Shown piece by piece: positions 52,915-59,498 of a stretch of 64,000 nt of DNA (the stretch's first letter is position 1; every line of letters starts with the position of its first letter). The notes beneath the pieces are model-generated. The model had not been told where the DNA came from, ran no database searches, and saw only the letters and a program-made list of their open reading frames with translations. Origin of the DNA: Labilibaculum sp. (GTDB lineage Bacteria > Bacteroidota > Bacteroidia > Bacteroidales > Marinifilaceae); assembly GCF_963664555.1 (NCBI RefSeq), contig NZ_OY761461.1:1364001-1428000 (forward strand). Reading direction: 5' to 3'. Made by a program: the position numbers and the translations under genes.

Positions 52915-52915
52915 G

Positions 52916-52932
52916 TTTAAATGCTGTTTAAA
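52916..52932 (-). promoter_or_regulatory. TTTAAA-pair element
   Basis: Minus strand TTTAAACAGCATTTAAA, then C and ATG 52914. Confidence 0.5.
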
Positions 52933-53526
52933 TCATTGCTTAATAAAGCGGTCGATGGTGTTAGAACGATTGTTTTCGAAGCTGGTAAGTGGTACGTTTA
53001 TGGTATCGGTGGCCACTGTAAGTATGTAGGATGGCACAAGCTCAGTGCCATTTTTCAACAATTTTGTGCCGGCACAAGTAAATAGATTGCTTGTGTTGTA
53101 AAGTTTGTTTTGTCCGGACGTGGTGGTGTACTCGTTATCCATTTTAAGCCGGAGCTTTTGGTTTTGGTACAGTTGCTTTTGTTTCTCGAAATAAGCATTT
53201 ACCAATATGGGTGGGTACCGCATGTTCGAGCTTGTCAAACGGTAATAAATCGTTTCTTCAGTATTGCTAAGCTCTACCCAAATTTGTGGGCGTTTACTGT
53301 CTTTCTCAGCCTTTACAAATGTGTACTGCCTGCCAATAATTGCCGTATCGGTCAAATTGTTTTTCCATTCCGGATCTGGATACAACTCATTAAGCTCAAT
53401 AACAGTAACGGTTTGACCGTACAAGTTGCTTATTTTTGTTTTTGGAATGTTGGCGGAACAATCGCACTGGGAAGATGCCAGCAATGTTACCGATGCAAAT
53501 AGGATTAATAAAATTAGTCTTTTCAT
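52933..53526 (-). CDS. Secreted phage-encoded protein, unknown
   Basis: 197 aa with a clear signal peptide (MKRLILLILFASVTLLASSQ) and then CDCSANIPKTK. The mature part is mostly beta strand with two further Cys-containing stretches (LFTCAGTKLL) and no known domain. It is 18 bp before the membrane-anchored gene, so they are likely co-expressed. A periplasmic product not needed for virions suggests a change to the lysogen surface or entry exclusion. Confidence 0.6.
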   Translation of the reverse strand: MKRLILLILFASVTLLASSQCDCSANIPKTKISNLYGQTVTVIELNELYPDPEWKNNLTDTAIIGRQYTFVKAEKDSKRPQIWVELSNTEETIYYRLTSSNMRYPPILVNAYFEKQKQLYQNQKLRLKMDNEYTTTSGQNKLYNTSNLFTCAGTKLLKNGTELVPSYILTVATDTINVPLTSFENNRSNTIDRFIKQ

Positions 53527-53565
53527 GATGTTTTGTTTTAAATCTAAAAGTAATGAAAAGTGGGG

Positions 53566-53594
53566 AGAAAAAAAGGCGCTGTAGGTAGCGCCTT
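53566..53594 (-). terminator. Terminator of the early operon
   Basis: Stem AAGGCGCT/AGCGCCTT with a 6-nt loop, followed on the minus strand by seven T. It lies 32 bp after the 188-aa gene. Confidence 0.85.
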
Positions 53595-53625
53595 GGTGAG
53601 AGGATATAGTTTTACGTTTACCTAT

Positions 53626-54192
53626 TTAAAATCCATCGAATTCCGGCAACTCGTCAATTTCTTTTGCAGTCATCATTTTGCCATAAACCTTAAACTCTTC
53701 TTCAATGATATCAGAATCAGGTCTGCTTTCCCATTCCATTTTTAATGCATCACAAAGACAGTCAAGGTCTAAATAAATAGCTTTCGTATCATTTAACTCC
53801 AGTACGAAAACCAATTGTTTTTCGCTTGTTTTTGCTTCTTTACACTTTCGATCTATAAGACCACCGCGTAATACGTGATCTAATGTACCCTGATCTTTTC
53901 TAAGCTTCAAAGTTTCTTTCAAGCTTGGTCGGTACCATTCAATTGTAGGCTTGCAGTCTTGAGCAATATCAGTATAGAAAGTACTTGTTGCTGTTGCTTT
54001 GCACACTTCACATGTAAACATGAAAGGAGTCACTCCCGGATCAACGTCCTTTGTTTTGGTTATGTGTTGACATTCCTCGCACACATAGCAGTTAACCTTA
54101 TTGGCTAGATCAATATCTGTGTAAAACTCTTTTGTTGCAACATCGTGCATCAGCTTTTCATATAGTCTTTCTACTTCTCTTTGGCTTGTCAT
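53626..54192 (-). CDS. Zinc-ribbon phage protein, unknown
   Basis: 188 aa. A four-Cys motif near residues 35-65 (CYVCEECQH then FTCEVCKAT) should bind Zn. The rest is charged, ending EIDELPEFDGF. It is the last gene of the early operon, 19 bp after the methyltransferase. Such proteins often bind nucleic acid or protein. No family recognised. Confidence 0.6.
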   Translation of the reverse strand: MTSQREVERLYEKLMHDVATKEFYTDIDLANKVNCYVCEECQHITKTKDVDPGVTPFMFTCEVCKATATSTFYTDIAQDCKPTIEWYRPSLKETLKLRKDQGTLDHVLRGGLIDRKCKEAKTSEKQLVFVLELNDTKAIYLDLDCLCDALKMEWESRPDSDIIEEEFKVYGKMMTAKEIDELPEFDGF

Positions 54193-54211
54193 ATCTTATA
54201 ATTTAAAAGGA

Positions 54212-55090
54212 TTAATTGAAATATTTAATTGCTTGTTGGCCTATCCATTCAGCCATATGTACCGGAACTCCATTTCCTATTTGCTTATAAGCTTCACTGT
54301 CTGAAGCTGGCAATATGTATGAATCTGGAATGCCTTGAAGTCTTGCCCATTCTCTTACAGAATAAGGTCGAACTCCTAAAGGATGAGATTTGTCTACTAC
54401 CAATCTTGTACCACGGTCTTTTGAATAATGAGCCACGCATGTTGGTGCATAGGCATCTTTATCATTGGGATCGCTTATTATTGGCTTGTCTCTGTATTTA
54501 CCGTTTATCCTTGATACAACGTAATCAGGTACTTTCATATCAGGAATTTCGTCAATGATATCAGAAAGAAGAATTCTTTTTGTACTGGTTGGCGGAGCAA
54601 TGTTAAACCTTCTCTTTGTGCCTATCAGTATTAACCTTTCTCTTTTTTGAGGCAACCAATTCAAAGCATCAAGTGGGCAGAAAACGTTAATGTAATAATT
54701 GGGAAGCTTTGTCATGGCTTCCATTACTACAGGAAATTTCTTCATTCCCGGAACATTCTCAATAATGTACATTTCAGGCTGCTCAATTGCAATGTGACGG
54801 AACACATGTAAAAACAAATCGTCTCCCGTTCTAGTGCCATGGATATCTGCTATTGTTGAATATTTAGTGCAAGGATATGTTGCTGCAATAATATCTGATT
54901 TATCTTGAGATAAAACTGTTTCGTTGCGGATATCGGTATGTAATATCTTATGAGCGAAGTTAGCAGTAAGTGTCTTAACGCAATTCAAATCGATTTCAAG
55001 GGATTGAATAATTTCAATACCTGCCATTAAGAAACCTAAATCAGAAAAGCCTCCACCACTGCAATTTGATTTCATTGTTGGTCTATACAT
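54212..55090 (-). CDS. DNA (cytosine-5) methyltransferase
   Basis: 292 aa. Motif I is GGGFSDLGFLMAG, motif IV AATYPCTKYST with catalytic Cys74, motif VI YIIENVPGM (E111), motif VIII QKRERLILIG, and motif X GNGVPVHMAEWIGQQ. The target domain between VIII and IX is short. No endonuclease gene is nearby, so it is an orphan enzyme, likely protecting phage DNA from host restriction, a function Mu fills with mom. Recognition site unknown. Confidence 0.93.
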   Translation of the reverse strand: MYRPTMKSNCSGGGFSDLGFLMAGIEIIQSLEIDLNCVKTLTANFAHKILHTDIRNETVLSQDKSDIIAATYPCTKYSTIADIHGTRTGDDLFLHVFRHIAIEQPEMYIIENVPGMKKFPVVMEAMTKLPNYYINVFCPLDALNWLPQKRERLILIGTKRRFNIAPPTSTKRILLSDIIDEIPDMKVPDYVVSRINGKYRDKPIISDPNDKDAYAPTCVAHYSKDRGTRLVVDKSHPLGVRPYSVREWARLQGIPDSYILPASDSEAYKQIGNGVPVHMAEWIGQQAIKYFN

Positions 55091-55096
55091 AGTTTT

Positions 55097-55303
55097 CTAA
55101 TTCATTCTATTGCGTAATGAATGCTTCAATTCAAGTTTCTTCAGCAGCTTCGAAAGTGTAGATTTACCTTCTTCATCGGTTCTGACTGTTATTAGTCTGA
55201 ACCCATCTCCTTGTTCAACTGAATCTATTGCAAAGCCTGCCGCTTCTATTGCTTTTTTATAAGCTTTTTCTTTGTGTTTGTCTACTGCTACTCCTATAAG
55301 CAT
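55097..55303 (-). CDS. 68-aa phage protein, unknown
   Basis: MLIGVAVDKHKEKAYKKAIEAAGFAIDS..., a short alpha-beta protein (beta strand, helix, two strands, helix) with a basic C-terminus (KKLELKHSLRNRMN). It lies 6 bp before the methyltransferase and 21 bp after the P-loop ATPase gene. No family recognised. Confidence 0.55.
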   Translation of the reverse strand: MLIGVAVDKHKEKAYKKAIEAAGFAIDSVEQGDGFRLITVRTDEEGKSTLSKLLKKLELKHSLRNRMN

Positions 55304-55324
55304 ATTTGTGGTTTTTTAAGGTGA

Positions 55325-55951
55325 TTAGAATAATGATGTTTGAACGATTGCTGTTGTTTCCGGAGTGAACAGGCGCACCTTCTTAGTTGCTGACAGGTAG
55401 CGACTGTCGATAGTTGCTACCCCTTTGTCGAAAAACATTTTAACATCGCAGGCATGCATAATTTTAACGTCGCAAGCTGGTTTTTTATAGGCTGTGCCAA
55501 AGCTTACCAATACAGGTATAAACTTGCGCTTGGCAAAAGTTTTTGTTAGCTCCTGCAATTGCTCGTAAGTGAAGCGCATGTACTGCACACTATCGATAAT
55601 TACCAGTCGGTAGTAGTTGCGCTGAATTTTCAGCGTTAGGGTGTCGAAATCGATATTTTCGCCGATGTACAACTTCTTGCTTTCGATATTGAAGTTGTTT
55701 GACCGGTCGCGAAAACTCTTCTTTAAAGCTTCTTCGTGCGAACAGTACAGCCCTTTGCTATTGAACGTATCACAAAAGAAGTTTGCCAACTGAATGACAA
55801 AAACCGATTTTCCGGAGCCACTTGTGCCGTACATGAAAAAGCTTGTACGGCTTTCGATTACTCCAAATAGATCGTTGTAGTATTTGCCTAAGTCGAGCTC
55901 GTCGTACTTTTTGTTTTTAAGCGTGTTAATGTTGATAATGCGTGGTTTCAT
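55325..55951 (-). CDS. RecA/RadA-like P-loop ATPase
   Basis: 208 aa. Walker A is GTSGSGKS (42-49) and Walker B RLVIIDSVQYM (about 113-123), followed by a sensor-like VLVSFGTAY. The size and fold fit single-domain RecA-like ATPases in phage replication or recombination modules. Basic N- and C-termini suggest DNA contact. It sits in the early operon with MuA and MuB, so a role in replication or transposition is plausible. Confidence 0.8.
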   Translation of the reverse strand: MKPRIININTLKNKKYDELDLGKYYNDLFGVIESRTSFFMYGTSGSGKSVFVIQLANFFCDTFNSKGLYCSHEEALKKSFRDRSNNFNIESKKLYIGENIDFDTLTLKIQRNYYRLVIIDSVQYMRFTYEQLQELTKTFAKRKFIPVLVSFGTAYKKPACDVKIMHACDVKMFFDKGVATIDSRYLSATKKVRLFTPETTAIVQTSLF

Positions 55952-55990
55952 ACTAGTATTAATTTGATTGTTATTACTAATTGTGTTTCG

Positions 55991-56269
55991 CTACCTGCGT
56001 TTTGCTCGCATGGCTATGTAACTGCCAATTGTGCCACCGGCAACCGAACAAACTACAATAGGGAGAAACTCCCATTTGAAATTGTTGATTATTTCGAACA
56101 TACTTACGGCTCCAATGGCAATGCTTACCAACCAAGATAGGTTGACAAATACGCCACTGATTAAAGCTTGAGGGATGTGGTTTTTTGAAACGGCCTGCAC
56201 ATTCCATGTTCGGCAACCAATAAATATCAGTTGTGTAAAAAATACCGTTAAACTGTAATGAAGTATCAT
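55991..56269 (-). CDS. Small membrane protein, DUF5698/UPF0316-like
   Basis: 92 aa with three hydrophobic helices. FFTQLIFIGCRTWNVQAVSK, SGVFVNLSWLVSIAIG and VCSVAGGTIGSYIAMRAKRR closely resemble the membrane part of UPF0316 (DUF5698) proteins, but the usual soluble DUF2179 domain is missing. In an early phage operon this could act on the host envelope or exclude other phages. The role is unknown. Confidence 0.65.
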   Translation of the reverse strand: MILHYSLTVFFTQLIFIGCRTWNVQAVSKNHIPQALISGVFVNLSWLVSIAIGAVSMFEIINNFKWEFLPIVVCSVAGGTIGSYIAMRAKRR

Positions 56270-56272
56270 ATA

Positions 56273-56758
56273 TTAATTTTTAAGTGTTAAATCTTTAATC
56301 TTTATTGCAGCTTTCTTTTCGTTATCGCGAATCGCGCAAAGCTGTTTAAATAGAATTTTTAGGTCGTCAACCGTGCGGAATGCAAACAAGCCTTTCCGGT
56401 TAATAATTCCGTTATCGGGCATTACCCATTGGTATTGCTTTTTCGATAATTCATTATTAATTGCGCTCCAGTCTTTTGGTGTTGCAACTATGCCACGCTC
56501 GTTAAGTACCAGGAGACATTTGTTGCGCCAATTTTTAAGATGCTTTTGTTCTTTAGACCTTGATTCCTTTAACAGTCTGCTTTGGCGGCTTAAACGGCTT
56601 TCGGCGGCTCTTATCAGTCTGTCAACCTGTTCCTCATTTAATTGACTTGTAGATGTCACTCCAAACTCTGACTCTACAATTATTCCTTTATGCCGTTCTT
56701 CACCCAGACGAATTAACAACTGGTGGAAGTACCGGCGTTTTTGTTTTACTGCTTCCAT
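56273..56758 (-). CDS. GemA/gp16-like early regulatory protein
   Basis: About 161 aa from ATG 56758 (MEAVKQKRRYFHQLL), chosen over 56797 because a TTTAAA-pair element ends 1 nt before it. HQLLIRLGEER, TSTSQLNEEQVDRLI and the C-terminal KHLKNWRNKCLLVLNERG follow the DUF1018 (Mu gp16, GemA) pattern. GemA in Mu alters host gene expression and DNA topology during early growth. Assignment is moderate. Confidence 0.65.
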   Translation of the reverse strand: MEAVKQKRRYFHQLLIRLGEERHKGIIVESEFGVTSTSQLNEEQVDRLIRAAESRLSRQSRLLKESRSKEQKHLKNWRNKCLLVLNERGIVATPKDWSAINNELSKKQYQWVMPDNGIINRKGLFAFRTVDDLKILFKQLCAIRDNEKKAAIKIKDLTLKN

Positions 56759-56759
56759 G

Positions 56760-56776
56760 TTTAAGTGGTGTTTAAA
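56760..56776 (-). promoter_or_regulatory. TTTAAA-pair element
   Basis: Minus strand TTTAAACACCACTTAAA, then C and ATG 56758. One base of the second box differs. Confidence 0.5.
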
Positions 56777-56805
56777 TGGCTCCAATATTAGAACCATAGG
56801 TTTGT

Positions 56806-56845
56806 TCCTGAGAGTGGAATCGAACCACTCTTGAACCGTTCAGGA
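56806..56845 (-). other. tRNA-like minihelix (T-arm plus acceptor stem)
   Basis: On the minus strand TCCTGA pairs with TCAGGA and encloses a T-arm AGTGG-TTCGATT-CCACT with the conserved TTCGA loop, followed by ACA. D-arm and anticodon arm are missing. The first stem strand contains the stop codon of the upstream 86-aa gene. Confidence 0.45.
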
Positions 56846-57100
56846 GTTTTTCTTTTCGTTAATTACAAAGCCGTACGAGAAAGATTCGATCTTAATACTG
56901 CTGATGTTGAAAGAGAGATCAGGGTGATCGTTTTGCAGATTGCAAACAACATGCTCCCTGCATTGTTCTTCTATATCGGCATGTCGTTTTTTTTTGCCTT
57001 TGGGAAAGAACAAACCTTTTACAGGAAGTGGCTTATAACTTACATAAGGATTTTTGCTTGTGATTTGAACACGAGCTTTGATCAAATAAATTGTATCCAT
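56840..57100 (-). CDS. 86-aa phage early protein, unknown
   Basis: MDTIYLIKARVQITSKNPYVSYKPL..., basic middle (FFPKGKKKRHADIEEQCREHVV), then a beta-rich end (LSFNISSIKIESFSYGFVI). It lies in the early operon between a 67-aa gene and the GemA-like gene. Its stop codon overlaps a tRNA-like fold. No family recognised. Confidence 0.55.
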   Translation of the reverse strand: MDTIYLIKARVQITSKNPYVSYKPLPVKGLFFPKGKKKRHADIEEQCREHVVCNLQNDHPDLSFNISSIKIESFSYGFVINEKKNS

Positions 57101-57112
57101 GTTTGATTGCTA

Positions 57113-57316
57113 TTAAATTAAATTGTAAGCTCCTCTGGTAATCTTGTCAAACTGTTTAAGCAAGTCGTTATCCAGAGCACGTAAATCAATTGATGGGTTG
57201 TTTTCAACATCACCCACTAATTGAACAATGTTTCTAATATTATCCTGGTCTATTGCTATTCTTAAATCGGTAATAAAAGTTTTCACATTTGCTGTAATCT
57301 CTTCTTTTGTTTTCAT
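57113..57316 (-). CDS. 67-aa phage early protein, unknown
   Basis: Starts at ATG 57316 (MKTKEEITANVKTF), because the upstream frame start at 57349 lies within a strong hairpin. Helical and acidic (VQLVGDVENNPSIDLRALDNDLLKQFDKI). Early operon, 12 bp from the next gene. No family recognised. Confidence 0.55.
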   Translation of the reverse strand: MKTKEEITANVKTFITDLRIAIDQDNIRNIVQLVGDVENNPSIDLRALDNDLLKQFDKITRGAYNLI

Positions 57317-57332
57317 GTGGTTGGTGTTAGGT

Positions 57333-57357
57333 GGCACGCGAATGATCATCGCGTGCC
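57333..57357. promoter_or_regulatory. Stable hairpin in the early operon
   Basis: Arms GGCACGCGA/TCGCGTGCC form a 9-bp GC-rich stem with a 7-nt loop in the gap between two early genes. No T-run follows on the coding strand, so it is more likely an RNA-stability or processing element than a terminator. Confidence 0.5.
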
Positions 57358-57364
57358 TGTTTTG

Positions 57365-58018
57365 TTAATCCATGTTGGCTTCAGTAATTCCGAGAGGAAG
57401 CGTTTTCCATTCATTTTGCTTGTCATCGCGGTATTTCGCCATAATGAAAAGCTTGGTTTTAATAGGCGTGTAAGCGTCTACAATAATCTGCACCTTATCA
57501 ATCAACAGCTGATCGCCACGCTCGTTTGCCAGTTGCATTAGTTCCATTACCTTTTTGGCGTTTAGTTCGCCTTTGGTATTTCGGGAAATGTATTTCTTAA
57601 TGGTTTTTACCAGCCATTTGCTGTCGTCGTCGGTACCCATACTGTTAAGGTATTCGTTAACACCATCAACACCGGCAGTGTGACTGTCGTCGAAGCTGTC
57701 CACAACATGATAACCTACCATAATGCGCAGTTTACTGTCTTTTGTGGTAAATGTGTGAGAAAACTGTTCATCGCTGGTTTGATACACCTGTTTTTTTAGC
57801 TCAATGATATCGGCAAATTTGCTGTACACAATTGTCTTAGCTTCTTTAATGTTTTTGCTCAATTGCAGTAGGATAGCAAAAGCATCTTTAACCGATTCGT
57901 CGGTCATTTCTTTAAGAGTTTGGCGATCTTCTTTTGTACGCTCTTTTTCTTGAGATTCAAGTTTTTTTAACTCTTCTAATTGCAGCCTTTGTTCGGCTGT
58001 CATAATTGTACTTCCCAT
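57365..58018 (-). CDS. DUF3164 family phage protein
   Basis: 217 aa. SKFADIIELKKQVYQTSDEQFSHTFT region, IMVGYHVVDSFDDSHTAGVDGVNEYL, LVKTIKKYISRNTKGELNAKKVMELMQLA and FIMAKYRDDKQNEW match DUF3164, a family seen in Mu-like phages next to transposition genes. Function unknown. The N-terminus is a charged coiled coil. Confidence 0.8.
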   Translation of the reverse strand: MGSTIMTAEQRLQLEELKKLESQEKERTKEDRQTLKEMTDESVKDAFAILLQLSKNIKEAKTIVYSKFADIIELKKQVYQTSDEQFSHTFTTKDSKLRIMVGYHVVDSFDDSHTAGVDGVNEYLNSMGTDDDSKWLVKTIKKYISRNTKGELNAKKVMELMQLANERGDQLLIDKVQIIVDAYTPIKTKLFIMAKYRDDKQNEWKTLPLGITEANMD

Positions 58019-58028
58019 AATTTTGATA

Positions 58029-58277
58029 TTAAAATGTTTTAAATCTGTTAGTTTCCGGAGATGGAATGCGACAAATACCCATTGCGGTGCGTTTTGTAGG
58101 TTGCATATGCGCCTCCAGATTTGATATTTTAAAAATTAAATTGTTTCGTTCCCTGATTTTGTTTTCAAAATCCGGATGGTTTACACGCTTCGGTCGCAAC
58201 CAAGCATCCAGCTCGTCGCGCTTCTTGTTATACTGCGCAATTTGCCGTTTCAATTTGAATCGTTCTTCTCTGTTCAT
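58029..58277 (-). CDS. 82-aa basic coiled-coil phage protein
   Basis: MNREERFKLKRQIAQYNKKRDELDAWL... is helical and basic, then LIFKISNLEAHMQ. ATGA overlap with the zinc-finger gene upstream shows translational coupling. It may bind DNA or the MuB complex. No family recognised. Confidence 0.6.
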   Translation of the reverse strand: MNREERFKLKRQIAQYNKKRDELDAWLRPKRVNHPDFENKIRERNNLIFKISNLEAHMQPTKRTAMGICRIPSPETNRFKTF

Positions 58278-58480
58278 TGTTGAAGTGTTAAGAGTTTCTC
58301 TTCTAATTGTTTTGGTATATGTGGCTTAATTGTAATGCTTGTGAATACTTCCCTTCTTACTTTAACCATGCCGGTTCCTTCACAGGTTTTGCATGTGTTG
58401 TGATTAAGAATTCCATCACCTTTGCAGTCTTCGCAAATTGCAGTTATAGCTGTACTGTGACCTCCCATAATTCTTTTCAT
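58274..58480 (-). CDS. Small DnaJ-type zinc-finger protein
   Basis: 68 aa. Two CxxCxGxG motifs, CEDCKGDG and CKTCEGTG, form the DnaJ central-domain zinc finger without a J domain. A beta-strand tail follows (VFTSITIKPHIPK). It is 5 bp after the MuB gene. Single zinc-finger proteins of this sort occur in phage early regions; role unknown. Confidence 0.7.
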   Translation of the reverse strand: MKRIMGGHSTAITAICEDCKGDGILNHNTCKTCEGTGMVKVRREVFTSITIKPHIPKQLEEKLLTLQQ

Positions 58481-58485
58481 ATCAA

Positions 58486-59421
58486 TTACAATTGAATGTT
58501 ATTAAAATCGATAGCCGGCATTTCCGACATTGCCAACATGTCTAAGCAATCTTTGATGCCACGGTAGCTTTGTTTTGCCAACCAGCTATGCTTTCTAAAT
58601 TCAGGCTTGCTACCCATTACAATTTCAAGTACTTCAGGATCGGTAACGCCATTGGCTTTAAAAACTTCTAAGGCCTCAGCTGGTGTAGGTTTATCCAGTT
58701 GCTCAGGAAGCATAAACAGGCGGTCGCGTGTTTCAGAGAATAAGTGTCGGTCTTTTATGGCTCCTTTGTTCAGGTTGTTGATGAAGTATGGTGTACCGGT
58801 AAATACAATGCCACACTTATCTTTTAAGGCAGTCATCACATCCTTAATAATTACCACATGGTGATTTTTCAGACTGCTTACTTCGTCGATAATCAAAAGC
58901 ATGTCCTTTTTAATTACATGTTTGCGAAGCATGCGAAGTTGGGAGGCTATGGTTCCGGGCTTGTAAATTTCCAAGGCTTCTAACAGACCAATCAAAAACT
59001 GTTTGGTTGTTTTTGTTTCCGAAGCATCGAAATGAACCACCTGAAAGCGTTGCTGTGCCTCGATGTATTCTTTGTATTTCTCAACCGCAAAGGTTTTACC
59101 CATACCACCTTCACCAACAACAGCCATTGGCTTTTTAAGCATGTAAGCACGCTCGCATGTTTGCCACACTTTTTGAAGATTGGCAGTAGCTACACCTTTG
59201 TAACCTTCGTTTTTCTCGATGTGCTTTTCGATCACTTCCCAAGTGTCGTTTCCGACCATTCCGTTTTTGTCCCAATTGTTACGGATGTGGCTGAATTTGG
59301 AGCCGTTAGAGAAGCCTAAACGCTGTGTCGCAAAGTTGTTACCTGACAGTCCTGAAGCTTCTTGCAACGCAATAATTTTATTACGCAGGTCTTTTTTTTG
59401 TTCTAAGCTGTACTTTTTCAT
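58486..59421 (-). CDS. MuB-like transposition ATPase
   Basis: 311 aa. An N-terminal HTH-like region (about 20-70: SGNNFATQRLGFSNGSKFSHIRN) precedes an AAA+ domain with Walker A GEGGMGKT (103-110) and Walker B LLIIDEVS (about 175-182). The sensor region is GIVFTGTPYFIN. MuB binds target DNA and activates MuA, and keeps the phage from inserting into itself. It follows the transposase gene by 75 bp, which contain an antisense terminator. Confidence 0.92.
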   Translation of the reverse strand: MKKYSLEQKKDLRNKIIALQEASGLSGNNFATQRLGFSNGSKFSHIRNNWDKNGMVGNDTWEVIEKHIEKNEGYKGVATANLQKVWQTCERAYMLKKPMAVVGEGGMGKTFAVEKYKEYIEAQQRFQVVHFDASETKTTKQFLIGLLEALEIYKPGTIASQLRMLRKHVIKKDMLLIIDEVSSLKNHHVVIIKDVMTALKDKCGIVFTGTPYFINNLNKGAIKDRHLFSETRDRLFMLPEQLDKPTPAEALEVFKANGVTDPEVLEIVMGSKPEFRKHSWLAKQSYRGIKDCLDMLAMSEMPAIDFNNIQL

Positions 59422-59464
59422 ACTTTTGCTTTGATTGTTATTACTACTTTGTTAGTGATATATT

Positions 59465-59498
59465 GGCGCATTGCTGTGGTTGGCGGTGCGCCTTTTTT
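59465..59498 (+). terminator. Antisense (plus-strand) terminator between transposase and MuB genes
   Basis: Stem GGCGCA/TGCGCC with a 16-nt loop is followed by six T on the plus strand, opposite to the early operon. It could stop transcripts entering the early region from the late side. Confidence 0.6.

Noticed and set aside
56806..56845. Functional tRNA gene
   Set aside because: D-arm and anticodon arm are missing; only a minihelix is present.
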